In this document: piece after piece, positions 1-8,183 of the stretch
Layout of the letters: each line of letters opens with the position of its first letter
Numbering within the stretch: the first letter of the stretch is position 1
Assembly: GCF_000337535.1 (NCBI RefSeq)
Contig: NZ_AOIP01000016.1
Location: 62,001 to 126,000 of the forward strand
Reading direction: 5' to 3'
DNA length: 64,000 bases
Source of the DNA: Natrialba aegyptia DSM 13077
GTDB lineage: Archaea; Halobacteriota; Halobacteria; Halobacteriales; Natrialbaceae
Made by a program: the position numbers and the translations under genes
The notes under the pieces: generated by a model
Seen by the model: only the letters and a program-made list of their open reading frames with translations
Databases searched by the model: none
Told to the model about the DNA's origin: nothing

Positions 1-17
1 TTGACTTCTGGGCTGTA

Positions 18-155
18 CTACTCATGGTCGGACTCCTCAAGAAGACGATTGACGACTTCCCCGAAGGGGACTGACTCACTCCCGTAGATCTCTTGGCGGA
101 CTTCCTCGAGTCGTTCGTACTCGTCGTCGGAGAGGACAATGTGCTTGTCTCTCAT
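18..155 (-). CDS. Small RHH/antitoxin-like protein (45 aa)
   Basis: A 45-residue acidic protein starting MRDKHIVLSDDEYERLEEVR. A short beta segment (HIVLSDDEY) followed by two predicted helices resembles the haloarchaeal VapB/ribbon-helix-helix antitoxin-like family. The reading frame is closed (ATG at 155, TAG at 18-20), and an AT-rich CTATTAAG lies just upstream of the start. No toxin partner is visible; the downstream side runs off the window. Function is inferred only from overall shape. Confidence 0.55.
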   Translation of the reverse strand: MRDKHIVLSDDEYERLEEVRQEIYGSESVPFGEVVNRLLEESDHE

Positions 156-376
156 GCTCTTAATAGCCCTTGAGTCCCCATAAGGTGTCTGCCAGTCGAC
201 AACTCTAAACTCACGATCTCGTCAGCGGCCATATGAGCCGATTATTTCTCTCCGACCTTGCGCTCCGGTGCTCGACCCTGCTCTATTCGACGATTCTCTC
301 TCACTGGCAATAGAAGCCGTAGAATAGCAGAGAGAATCTCGACAGGCCAGCGCCATCGGGGAAGCGGGTCGAATCA

Positions 377-3118
377 TTAGTCTACCCTGTGCGCTTTGAG
401 GGCTTGCGAGAGACCTCGTTTAGTAGCCCGTTCGACTTCATCGGGGTCATCGGCTCCCCGAGCATCGATATCGATCGCACCTTCCTCGACGACGATCTCC
501 GTTCCCGAACTCCCGGAGGGGACATCTGGAGCCGGAAGGTCTCCTGCTGTCAGATCGGGACGGGCGGCTTTGGCGAGTTCATCGACAGCGCCGGAGACCA
601 CACCGACGTTCGTACTAATCTTGGACGCCAGCGTCTCCGGGAGCGCCTCGCCTGCGTCATCGAGATCTGAAAGCGGTCCCTCTTTCGCGGGACTGAACGG
701 GAGCATATCCCTCGCTTCACCGACGACGTCCTCAACGGCGTTCTTGACTGCATCGGGGGCGTCTTTGATACCCTCGACGATGGCGTCTACCAGACCCTCA
801 CCAGCGGAGAGGAAGTCGCTCACTGCGGAGCCTGTCAACCACTGGTAGGCGTCGTTGAGGATCTCGTAGAACGCATCTTGTACGTCCGTCTCCGTGATCG
901 TCTCGAGGATATCCGACATTAGGTCGTCAATCCAGTCGGTTGCGTCGTCGTAGAGATCCTCGAAGAATCCAATGACGCCCTCGACCAGGTTGTCGATCGT
1001 CTCCTCGAAGTCCTCGCGCAGGTCGCTAATGGTACCAAGGACGTCTTCTTTGAGGTCGCCGATCCACTCGGTGACCTTCTCCCAGAGCCATTCAAAGAGG
1101 CCGATAACCGCATCGACCATTCGCTCGACGATATCCTCGACGTTCTCGCGAGCCGTCTCCCAGTCGCCACGTAGCAGGGCAAAGAACGCCGAGAGGGCAT
1201 CGGTGATATTGGCGATCGCTAATTCGATGATGGACTCCAGCGCACCGAATAGCAATTCGACGACCTCCTCGACCGCTTCACCGTGTTCATCCCACCACTC
1301 CTCGATTTCGTCGAGTTTCTCCTGAACGTTCTCCTCGAACCAGTCAAGGAACGGTCCGATGATTTCCTCCTCAAGCCAGCCGAGTAGTTCCTCGACCTTT
1401 TCGGCCCACACCTCGAACGTCTCTTGGGCCTCCTCGACCGGCTCCTCAAGATGGTCCTCCCAGATCTCCGACGACCACTCGAGGAACGGCTGGATGACGT
1501 CTTCCCACGCCGTTTCGATGGCACTGCTGATAATCCCGAATGCCGTCTCGAATGCGTCAGCGGCTTCCTCGATGACGACTATCAGCCCGTCTGCTACGAG
1601 GTCAACGACGGTTTCGATGTACGGTTCTGCAAGGTCGACGAACTCGAGGACAGCGTCTTTGATCGTATTGAAGATCTCGACTCCATCGGACTGCAACCAT
1701 TCGATTGCCGGCTGTAGTGCCTCACGGAAGACTTCAACGACTTCCTCTGTACGAGTTCGTATCCCTGCGAAGTCCGTCGCAAAGGCAGCCGCGAGTAGAC
1801 CGATAGCACCAACGACGGCCAGTACAGGAGCAGTGATCGCTCCGATAGCAGTTGCGAGGGGGCCGAGTAACGCGGTGACGGTTGACGCTATCCCAGCCAG
1901 ACCTCCGAGATGAGCGATCAGTCCGCTGGCAGCGACGGCCAGTCCCCCGACAAGACCAGCGAGCAGACTAATTGTACCAGCCCACCCGTCGGTCTCCTCG
2001 TTGATGTCTGCGAACCAGTCGATAGCGTCGATGATTAGGTCAACGACGCCCCGGATAGCAGGGAGAAGGTTCTCACCCATCTGGATGAACAGATTATGAA
2101 CGCGATTCGAGAGCAACTGCTTCTGTCCAGCGAGGGTGTCCGTCTCCGTAGCGAGTTCGCCCGATAGCGACTCACCCTCCTCCATCGCGTCACCCGAGAG
2201 TTCCATTGCCTCGCGCATCTCGTCGCCGGCAGCGGCGGTATCTCGGAACGCGTCAGCGGTCTGCTTTCGGAGCTGGTCGTCCATCTCCTCGTACGATAGA
2301 CGACCCTCATCGACCGCGTCCATCAACTCGAGCATTGTGTCTTCGGGGCTCTCGTCCCGCATCTCCTCGAATTGATCCGAAGTGACCCCTAACGCGTCAG
2401 CGAACATATCGACGTTATCAGGGTCCATCATCGCCTCGCCGACGGCCTCCATCCGCGAAGCGGCTACTTCACTCGAGGGTGAGACTTCGTTGAAGGCACC
2501 CGCGAGCCCGAGAATGGATTCGCTTTCCATCCCGAGGTTCGAGAGCACCTGTCCCGAACGCTGGGCCGCATCGACGATCTCACTCGAGTCGGTCGCGAAA
2601 CTGTTCGAGACTTCGTTGATCGAATCACCCAACTCCCCGACGTCCTCGACCGATTCGTTGAGGGCAGAGGATACCTTACCGAGAGCGGTCCCGGCTTCAT
2701 CCGCCGAGAGTTGAGTTGCGGAACCCATCTGAGCGGCGACCTCGGTGAACTCGGCAATCTCTTCCTCTCCCTCGGCACCCATCCGGCCGGCTTGAGTTGC
2801 CAGCGTGGCGAGTTCGTCATGGGCCAGCGGGATCTCCGTCGCCATTTCCATGATCTCGTCACGCATTCCCTCCATCGTGGCCTCATCCGTCACCTTCTCT
2901 ACGTCCGCCATCGCGTCCTCGAAGTCACCAGCGGCACTGATGGCGTCGGAGAGTTGTTTCCCCGCGAACGCCGCCATCGCACCACCGGCCACGATAGCAG
3001 CGTTCTCAAGATTACCCAGACTATCGACCGCATCCGAGACGGCCGACTGTAGACCGGACGAATCACCGCCAACCGCGACCTCGACGTCAGCGGCGGCCGC
3101 GCCGCCGCCGAGTGCCAT
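377..3118 (-). CDS. Phage tail tape measure protein (TP901 type)
   Basis: This 913-residue structural protein sets tail length and is threaded through the tail tube lumen. The first ~330 residues carry the TP901-type core: a long helical stretch with small-residue-rich segments such as ATQAGRMGAEGEEE and LGKVSSALNESVEDVGELG. Residues ~385-450 form a hydrophobic Gly/Ala-rich zone with several membrane-like helices. The C-terminal half is a Trp- and Glu-rich coiled-coil rod. At the usual ~0.15 nm per residue it would imply a tail of roughly 135 nm (inference). The start codon overlaps the stop of the preceding 152-aa gene, suggesting translational coupling in a tail operon read leftward. Confidence 0.9.
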   Translation of the reverse strand: MALGGGAAAADVEVAVGGDSSGLQSAVSDAVDSLGNLENAAIVAGGAMAAFAGKQLSDAISAAGDFEDAMADVEKVTDEATMEGMRDEIMEMATEIPLAHDELATLATQAGRMGAEGEEEIAEFTEVAAQMGSATQLSADEAGTALGKVSSALNESVEDVGELGDSINEVSNSFATDSSEIVDAAQRSGQVLSNLGMESESILGLAGAFNEVSPSSEVAASRMEAVGEAMMDPDNVDMFADALGVTSDQFEEMRDESPEDTMLELMDAVDEGRLSYEEMDDQLRKQTADAFRDTAAAGDEMREAMELSGDAMEEGESLSGELATETDTLAGQKQLLSNRVHNLFIQMGENLLPAIRGVVDLIIDAIDWFADINEETDGWAGTISLLAGLVGGLAVAASGLIAHLGGLAGIASTVTALLGPLATAIGAITAPVLAVVGAIGLLAAAFATDFAGIRTRTEEVVEVFREALQPAIEWLQSDGVEIFNTIKDAVLEFVDLAEPYIETVVDLVADGLIVVIEEAADAFETAFGIISSAIETAWEDVIQPFLEWSSEIWEDHLEEPVEEAQETFEVWAEKVEELLGWLEEEIIGPFLDWFEENVQEKLDEIEEWWDEHGEAVEEVVELLFGALESIIELAIANITDALSAFFALLRGDWETARENVEDIVERMVDAVIGLFEWLWEKVTEWIGDLKEDVLGTISDLREDFEETIDNLVEGVIGFFEDLYDDATDWIDDLMSDILETITETDVQDAFYEILNDAYQWLTGSAVSDFLSAGEGLVDAIVEGIKDAPDAVKNAVEDVVGEARDMLPFSPAKEGPLSDLDDAGEALPETLASKISTNVGVVSGAVDELAKAARPDLTAGDLPAPDVPSGSSGTEIVVEEGAIDIDARGADDPDEVERATKRGLSQALKAHRVD

Positions 3119-3576
3119 CAGGAGTTCACCTCCGTTCTCGTTGTCGACGCGACTCGTTCGACGTACTCTTTCGGTTCGAGGTCGTCACGGGCGCATTGAG
3201 CGGCAAGTTTCCCTCTGATATGCCAGCAGAGGGTTTGGTCCTCTCCGAGATCACCTGCCGCTTCAAGCCGGCCTAACGCGGTTCCACCGGCAAAGAGAGC
3301 GGCAAAGTGGATAGCGATTTCCTCGATATCGGCTCCAAGATCTTCAGGAGACTCCCCTCGACTCGTGTAGAAGACGTCGATCTGTCCAGGTTCGGAGACA
3401 GCAACTCGATCTACATCGACGTCCGTATCGTCGAGCAGGTCTGCGAACCCTGCCGCCTTCTTGACCATCTTGTCGTCTTTCTGGACCGCCATAGAAACGA
3501 GATCCTCGCGGCTTTCGCTTCCGTCGAACTCCGCGAGATAGTCATCGGACGGTTCCGCGTTCTTGAGATTACTCAT
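3118..3576 (-). CDS. Provirus protein upstream of tape measure (152 aa)
   Basis: Acidic 152-residue protein with no motif I recognise. It lies directly before the tape-measure gene and its stop overlaps that gene's start. In tailed viruses this slot is often taken by a tail assembly chaperone, sometimes made with a programmed frameshift; here I see no clear slippery sequence, so the role is positional inference only. Residues ~95-150 form a helical segment with two cysteines (LCWHIRGKLAAQC). Confidence 0.65.
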   Translation of the reverse strand: MSNLKNAEPSDDYLAEFDGSESREDLVSMAVQKDDKMVKKAAGFADLLDDTDVDVDRVAVSEPGQIDVFYTSRGESPEDLGADIEEIAIHFAALFAGGTALGRLEAAGDLGEDQTLCWHIRGKLAAQCARDDLEPKEYVERVASTTRTEVNS

Positions 3577-3578
3577 GG

Positions 3579-3818
3579 TCAGTAGAACACTCGGATATCT
3601 CCGACTGCCTTTGAGTGGATGAACTCTGACTCAGTCAGTTTCTCCCGGGCCTCATCCTCGTCGAGGTCGAACTCTTCGGCGACTTCCTCGACCGAAACGA
3701 CAGGATGGTCCTTTCCGACGTTCGGTTCCTTGTAGCCGGTGTTCTTCTTGATCCAGACTGCGATCTCATCGCCGTATTTCTCAGCGTTTACCAGGTCGAG
3801 ATCCTTTTGCGAGACCAT
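3579..3818 (-). CDS. Small wHTH-like provirus protein A (79 aa)
   Basis: 79-residue protein whose second half (VEEVAEEFDLDEDEAREKL, then a short beta hairpin ending VGDIRVFY) looks like a small winged-helix fold. It is paralogous to the next gene (3821-4015), which has the same pattern of EVAxELxIxxDEA, a helix, then a terminal aromatic beta strand. The start at 3818 was chosen over an upstream extension that overlaps the neighbour in a different frame. Gaps to both neighbours are 2 bp, so they are probably co-transcribed. Could be a head-tail connector or regulator; no direct evidence. Confidence 0.65.
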   Translation of the reverse strand: MVSQKDLDLVNAEKYGDEIAVWIKKNTGYKEPNVGKDHPVVSVEEVAEEFDLDEDEAREKLTESEFIHSKAVGDIRVFY

Positions 3819-3820
3819 TG

Positions 3821-4015
3821 TCACCACCACACCGAGATTCCGCCGACTTCTTTCTCGTTGACATGCGAGGACGCTTTGAGAGCATCGCAAGCCTCATCCT
3901 TGCTGATCCCCAGTTCGTCAGCGACTTCCGAGGTGAAGACGACAGGCTCATAGACCTGATTCGTCTCCATCTTCACGAACTGCCTCGCCTTTTGAACTAC
4001 GTCTGACTCACTCAT
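3821..4015 (-). CDS. Small wHTH-like provirus protein B (64 aa)
   Basis: 64-residue protein starting MSESDVVQKARQFVKMETNQ. Its core (TSEVADELGISKDEACDALK, then a strand ending VGGISVWW) matches the adjacent 79-aa protein in length, spacing and end signature, so the pair looks like a tandem duplication. The ATG at 4015 overlaps the end of the 197-aa gene by 8 bp. Function unknown. Confidence 0.65.
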   Translation of the reverse strand: MSESDVVQKARQFVKMETNQVYEPVVFTSEVADELGISKDEACDALKASSHVNEKEVGGISVWW

Positions 4016-4601
4016 CGTTCCCCTCCTCGCGCTGGTACTGACCGGGAACGGGAATGCCGGACTTGTCGTCAGCGTCGACTTCATCGATGTTCGTGTAGCC
4101 AGTGGGCATCGGTCGAGATTCCTGCTCCTCACGACGGCGCTTTGCCCGTTTCTTTTGGCGACGTTTCCGTTCGGCCAACATCTGGTGAAATTCCCGCTTG
4201 GCCTTCACGCTATCTCCCGCCGAGTTACCAGTATCTTCGTACTCCTTCGTCATCGTCTTCGGCTCCCCTCTCTGACCCGGAGTAGGGATCTCTACCTCTC
4301 GAGTGTACGTGTCCGGCGACTCGCGATTGATCTTGACCGACTCTGTCTCGTCGCCTCCCTGACCGGGAACGGGGATCTCGACATTCGTCGTTTCGCTCTC
4401 GAACTCCTCGAGAAGTTCTTTCTTGGTCTCGGCACTCATCGAATTGAGGACCGAGGCGCTGTAATCGACGTGCTCCTTGAGTCGCTGGTTGAGCGTCTGC
4501 TTCGTGGACTCTCTCTCGAGTTCATCCTCCAGCAGTGCGACTTGCTTTGCGAGTTCGGTTCCGCCGACCTCTTTTGCCCGCTCGACTAACTCCGACGTCA
4601 T
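4008..4601 (-). CDS. Provirus protein with three IP[VT]PGQ motifs (197 aa)
   Basis: Highly charged 197-residue protein. The N-terminal ~70 residues are helical/coiled-coil. The rest is low complexity with a Lys/Arg-rich patch (KRRQKKRAKRRREEQE, about residues 147-163). The hexapeptide IPVPGQ or IPTPGQ occurs three times (near residues 76, 105 and 183). I do not recognise the family. The layout suggests a scaffold or assembly partner using repeated short linear motifs, but that is inference. It is the first gene of the leftward late block seen here after the zinc-finger gene at 4683. Confidence 0.6.
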   Translation of the reverse strand: MTSELVERAKEVGGTELAKQVALLEDELERESTKQTLNQRLKEHVDYSASVLNSMSAETKKELLEEFESETTNVEIPVPGQGGDETESVKINRESPDTYTREVEIPTPGQRGEPKTMTKEYEDTGNSAGDSVKAKREFHQMLAERKRRQKKRAKRRREEQESRPMPTGYTNIDEVDADDKSGIPVPGQYQREEGNDE

Positions 4602-4682
4602 GTCAATAGGAATGAGTCGACAACCCTTGAGGTTACCGCCGAAACTACCGAATATCGCTGAATCGGGACCTCTCGCGCCAGT

Positions 4683-4859
4683 TCAGAACATAGCGTCTGC
4701 GTCCATCTCGAGCGTGGTCGGCTGAAACTCGTTTTGTGAGATCCAGCGATCGTCGCCGTGCACCTGTACGAAATGACTTCGTGCAGAACCTAACTCGAGG
4801 AACCGACGTTCGCACTTAGGGCATAGAACGACGGTCGAACGACTGTCTGTTGTACTCAT
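4683..4859 (-). CDS. C2H2 zinc-finger small protein (58 aa)
   Basis: 58-residue protein with a classic C2H2 arrangement: CPKC near residues 13-16, then SHFVQVH, giving Cys-x2-Cys and His-x4-His ligands. Such single-finger proteins are common in haloarchaeal viruses and are probably DNA- or protein-binding. The ATG at 4859 faces the hairpin-rich intergenic region, so it may be the first gene transcribed leftward and a candidate lysogeny or late regulator (inference). Confidence 0.65.
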   Translation of the reverse strand: MSTTDSRSTVVLCPKCERRFLELGSARSHFVQVHGDDRWISQNEFQPTTLEMDADAMF

Positions 4860-5039
4860 GCTCTCTCATTTCGAGGGACTCATCCTTAAGCAGTCGGCGA
4901 TTCACTCAGAATCGAGTGAGATGCGATCTGAGCGGATTCATTCTCTCCGAGTGCCCGATCCGATGATTCCCCTTGTGAGTCCTACCAATTGGCATGAGCA
5001 TCAGTTATGGCCGTCTGACTGGCTGCTGACCTTGAGGGC

Positions 5040-5250
5040 GAAAATGAAACTGGAACTCGCGGCAGGAGCCCGGTATACCCGGACTCCCGCGAAGCGGGCG
5101 AAGACGGAGCATGCGGACCCAAAGTTCGACGATCCGACCGCAGCGGAACTGGTCTGTCTCGACTACGACGCTGACGGACATGGGACATCCCAGTCCGGGC
5201 CAGCGGCGCGTCAGGGCGTCTGGGCGTTGACCCAGACAATAGGGTAATCG
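5040..5250. other. Hairpin-rich divergent intergenic region
   Basis: About 560 bp separate the leftward and rightward blocks (4860-5421). Within 5040-5250 there are several stems visible by eye: GGAGCCCGG paired with CCCGGACTCC (one mismatch) around 5069-5092, CCCGC-GAA-GCGGG just after it, and a perfect 7-bp stem GTCTGGG/CCCAGAC at 5218-5237. The segment is more GC-rich than its flanks. A 67-codon frame (5044-5247) crosses it but shows no recognisable protein pattern. A structured RNA, replication origin or operator region all fit. Confidence 0.4.
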
Positions 5251-5322
5251 AGTGACACCCTAAAGGGACTACCGGCGTTTTGATACGACCGACCTCTACG
5301 ACTCACTGGTAGAGCGATAACT

Positions 5323-5330
5323 TATTATCT
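5323..5330 (+). promoter_or_regulatory. Putative early promoter element TATTATCT
   Basis: TATTATCT lies 22 bp before an ATG at 5353 that opens an 8-codon frame (5353-5379), and 91 bp before the first larger early gene (5422). The same octamer precedes the gene at 13367 at leaderless-promoter spacing. Calling it a TATA box is inference from spacing and composition. Confidence 0.4.
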
Positions 5331-5421
5331 AAAGCCGCAGTACAGCGTCGGATGACCCAACAAAAGTCACTCACGTAGATTGATAGGGTCATGGAAAATA
5401 GAATAGACAGAGGACAAACAC

Positions 5422-5586
5422 ATGCCCTACGCTGACCTCGACACGATCAAGATCCCACAGGAGACGAAGTACCAGGTCCGGGATACCAAAGACGAACTCG
5501 GACTGACATACAAAGAGTTCCTCGAGATCGCTGCTGACGAACTTGACGAGGAAAACATCGAATCGTACAAAGACGACGATGAATAG
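5422..5586 (+). CDS. Small acidic early protein (54 aa)
   Basis: 54-residue protein (MPYADLDTIKIPQETKYQVR...). The pattern of a short strand (TIKIP) followed by two helices (ELGLTYKEFLEIAADEL) resembles haloarchaeal RHH/antitoxin-like proteins. The stop codon overlaps the start of the next membrane-protein gene (5579), which supports both genes and a common early transcript. Function unassigned. Confidence 0.55.
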   Translation: MPYADLDTIKIPQETKYQVRDTKDELGLTYKEFLEIAADELDEENIESYKDDDE

Positions 5587-5737
5587 CGTTGTTCCACTAC
5601 TGGCAGCGTTCACAACCGTCGCGGCCATCCCGATTTTCGAGGGTCAATTCAAGACGGCTGGTCTGGCCCTGATCGGAGTCGGTTGTATGATCGCCTACCT
5701 CACCATCATATCCGAGAATTACCAGACCACGAGGTAA
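5579..5737 (+). CDS. Small two-helix membrane protein (52 aa)
   Basis: 52-residue protein with two hydrophobic segments (about residues 3-18 and 24-42, the second AGLALIGVGCMIAYLTII). Its ATG lies inside the last codons of the preceding gene, an 8-bp overlap typical of compact virus operons. Function unknown. Confidence 0.55.
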   Translation: MNSVVPLLAAFTTVAAIPIFEGQFKTAGLALIGVGCMIAYLTIISENYQTTR

Positions 5738-5740
5738 GCA

Positions 5741-5872
5741 ATGATTCAGACCTCGAAGCACGGGAGCGGAGGACTCCCGTACGTCATCCGAGAACTCGTG
5801 GAAGTGTGTCGAGCAGGCGGAACTCAGGAGGCAGCCAAGTTCCATGTCAAAAATAGAGAGCCGACCCAATAA
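5741..5872 (+). CDS. Small early protein (43 aa), overlaps primase start
   Basis: 43-residue frame (MIQTSKHGSGGLPYVIRELV...) that starts 4 bp after the membrane-protein gene. Its last 29 bp overlap the primase-like gene in another frame. There is one predicted helix pair (YVIRELVEVCRAGGTQEAAKF), which could be a minimal HTH. It may be real because of its exact packing between neighbours, but evidence is thin. Confidence 0.4.
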   Translation: MIQTSKHGSGGLPYVIRELVEVCRAGGTQEAAKFHVKNREPTQ

Positions 5873-7472
5873 CGCTACCGGACAGGGCGAATCGAAGGCA
5901 CTGGCAGAGCACAACAGCCAATATCCACCGAAACCCAGCAGCGCAATTTCTCCGGGAGATGTTGAGGAAACCCATGCAGCGTACGTCCGATATCTCTTTC
6001 ACCAGAACGGTGAGTTTCAACAGGGCAAACTCGTACTGGCCAGACGTCCAATTCCCGATAATGCAGTAGCAGTCAGTACGGGAGTTTACTTCCTGACTGC
6101 CGATCAAGAAGATCGATTGCACGAGGATGTCCCGTCGAAGGTGATTCAGAACGAATGTACCAAAGACGGCCGAGTAGCCCACGCGATTGTCGCCGAGAGT
6201 GACGCCTTAGAAGACGGTGTCCCAGTGCAGACGATCGTCGACTGGCTCTCGACCTTCGCCGAGGATTGGGTTGGTGTCGATGAGTACTCGTTCTACTACT
6301 CTGGCAATCGATCGATTCACCTACAGACGCAACAATTCGTACCAGGTGACGAGATAGACGATCTTCGGCTGCTGGCAGAGGAGTTCAATGCGATGCACGA
6401 TGCCAAACTCGATACCAGCATCTACAAAGAGAATGCTCAGTTCCGACTGGTCGGAGCCGAACATCGGAAGACCGGATTTCACAAGGTCCCGATTTCTCCT
6501 GACGCCGACCGACAAGAGTGTATCAAGTCCGCGCAGACCCCTCCCGAACAACGACAGTGGCCCTTCGAGCTGCCAGCGCCCAGTCACCACGACGAGTTAC
6601 CTCGACGGTTCGAGGGGGAAGATTCGCTCTATTCTCCCCCCTTAGCCCATTATCGACCAGGCTTTGCCGGTATAAGTCCGCTACCGTCCGAAATCGGGAA
6701 GCAGGTGCTACGGGGGGTATATAAAAGCTCAAACCCGGGCTCAGTTGAATCTGGTCGAAACCGTTCGGGATACGCTCGACCGTTCTCCCCCTACAAGAAG
6801 ACTGGTGAGGGAGACGCTCGATCGGTGATCGTAATGGAACAGGTAGATGGGCTACGACAAGACCGCTGGAGTCAGGAAACCTACGTCCCGGCCAAGATCG
6901 AGTATGCAATCGGTGGCGGTGATGGGTCGTTCACTCGGAGTAATAGTAGGTCGCTGGTCGAACTGTCGCCACGCGACTTCCGCAAATGGGACTTCGAGAA
7001 AGGCGATCAGGTCGTCATAATTGGGGGTAACTCTGGTAGTTCTCGTCTCCTGAAGGTCGAAAAGATGACCGCGAGCATGGTCGGGCAGGCTCTCGAAAGC
7101 AAGGACCGGCAGAAAGCGTTTGAGATTCTCTCTAACCGAGGTTTTGACGTTGGGTCGTCTGGGTACAACAGTAGTAGGTTCCACCACGAGGTCGGAGACA
7201 ATGAGGAGTCGGAGGCGGCCAAGATCAAGAGAGGTATTGAAAACGGTACTCGGGAGCGGAGTTACGATAACCTCCTCACCGTTGTCTGTCGTCTACTGCG
7301 AATCGATGGATGGGATTCGGCCTATAACTGGTGTCGAGACATCTTCGGGCCAGATTTCGATCCTGAGGAGACCTACGAGTATCTGAAAGGTCCTGCTGAA
7401 GCGTACAGCGATTACTCCCACGTTGACGTCCCTGCCTCTGTAGAGGATGCGAAGCGAAGGGGCAAATCCTGA
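5844..7472 (+). CDS. AEP-like primase / replication protein (542 aa)
   Basis: Probable archaeo-eukaryotic primase-superfamily protein for provirus replication. The segment EYSFYYSGNRSIHLQ (about residues 151-165) matches the Ser-Gly-x-x-x-x-His motif of AEP catalytic cores. The region around residues 175-240 (LDTSIYKENAQFRLVGAEHRKTG) fits the later metal/nucleotide-binding part. The C-terminal ~130 residues are helical and may be a primase C-terminal or DNA-binding domain. No helicase motif is visible. It is the largest gene of the early block and overlaps the gene before it. A complete DxD pair was not pinned down by eye, so activity is inferred. Confidence 0.6.
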   Translation: MSKIESRPNNATGQGESKALAEHNSQYPPKPSSAISPGDVEETHAAYVRYLFHQNGEFQQGKLVLARRPIPDNAVAVSTGVYFLTADQEDRLHEDVPSKVIQNECTKDGRVAHAIVAESDALEDGVPVQTIVDWLSTFAEDWVGVDEYSFYYSGNRSIHLQTQQFVPGDEIDDLRLLAEEFNAMHDAKLDTSIYKENAQFRLVGAEHRKTGFHKVPISPDADRQECIKSAQTPPEQRQWPFELPAPSHHDELPRRFEGEDSLYSPPLAHYRPGFAGISPLPSEIGKQVLRGVYKSSNPGSVESGRNRSGYARPFSPYKKTGEGDARSVIVMEQVDGLRQDRWSQETYVPAKIEYAIGGGDGSFTRSNSRSLVELSPRDFRKWDFEKGDQVVIIGGNSGSSRLLKVEKMTASMVGQALESKDRQKAFEILSNRGFDVGSSGYNSSRFHHEVGDNEESEAAKIKRGIENGTRERSYDNLLTVVCRLLRIDGWDSAYNWCRDIFGPDFDPEETYEYLKGPAEAYSDYSHVDVPASVEDAKRRGKS

Positions 7473-7753
7473 AAAGGCGCAGAGCAGAGTTCTGAGCGAC
7501 CGAAATGCAACAGAAGGGCAGATCTGACGATTCGTGCCCGAGATACCCCGAAATCGCATGAGCGGCAAATGAGGCGGCTTCACGAGCAGGTCAAGAATCA
7601 TCGGGTTTCGAGAATAGAGATCGGCCGTCGAACCCACCTTCTGATCGCACTGGGACAAGTGGGAAACACGCTCCTTGGTACACTCAAACGGCCGAAAACA
7701 GAAGAATTAACGAACAGAATGATATGGTCTAAGAGTCAAAGAAAGAATGAAAA

Positions 7754-7873
7754 ATGAGAACAATCAATGTGGTCGTCGCAGATGACGACTTCGACGAGTT
7801 GAGTCAGGTCAAGGGCGATCGGTCGTGGCGTGAGGCGATTAAGCAAGAGTTCGGGGTCGATACGGATGAGTGA
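7754..7873 (+). CDS. Small antitoxin-like protein (39 aa)
   Basis: 39-residue acidic protein (MRTINVVVADDDFDELSQVK...) with a strand-helix-helix layout like the truncated VapB/RHH-type proteins of haloarchaea. Its stop overlaps the start of the zinc-ribbon membrane gene at 7866 (ATGAGTGA), supporting coupling. BRE/TATA-like bases (CGAAAACAGAAGAATTA) lie ~50-60 bp upstream. The 280 bp before it (7473-7753) holds nothing else I can support. Confidence 0.5.
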   Translation: MRTINVVVADDDFDELSQVKGDRSWREAIKQEFGVDTDE

Positions 7874-8183
7874 AGCCGATACGGATAGCAGTCAAGAAAC
7901 GGAGCCAGAGTACAGATGCAAGTCGTGCAAGGAGCCGATCTCACCCGGGCTCGACGACTTCAGCGAATGGGGCAAGTGCCCTCACTGCCATAATCGCCAT
8001 CCTCAAGCGGTGAAGACTCGAGCAGGCATCTCGAACCTGTTCTGGATACTGTCGATCCTGCTACTGTTCACAGTCGTCGGTGTATTCTTTATCCCGTTCA
8101 CCCTCGCTATTGGGTACTACTTCTACTGGCGAACGCAGAAAATGCTCGAAAAAGACGAGTACTGCATCGGTGAGGAAGCATGA
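7866..8183 (+). CDS. Zinc-ribbon two-helix membrane protein (105 aa)
   Basis: 105-residue protein. The N-terminal region carries CKSCKEP and CPHCHNRH, two Cys-x2-Cys pairs that form a zinc ribbon (residues ~19-47). One long hydrophobic region follows (~56-87, LFWILSILLLFTVVGVFFIP onward), probably a helical hairpin. It overlaps both neighbours by a few bases. Zinc-ribbon membrane proteins like this occur in haloarchaeal proviruses; the role is unknown. Confidence 0.65.
   Translation: MSEADTDSSQETEPEYRCKSCKEPISPGLDDFSEWGKCPHCHNRHPQAVKTRAGISNLFWILSILLLFTVVGVFFIPFTLAIGYYFYWRTQKMLEKDEYCIGEEA

Noticed and set aside
3118-3576. Programmed -1 frameshift of a tail chaperone
   Set aside because: No slippery heptamer is visible near the gene's 3' end.
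5044-5247. 67-codon frame in the divergent intergenic region
   Set aside because: Overlaps strong hairpins and has no recognisable motif, so the structured-DNA explanation is preferred; not fully excluded.
7569-7757. 62-codon frame before the small antitoxin-like gene
   Set aside because: Basic, without a domain pattern or promoter; it overlaps the likely promoter of the gene at 7754.
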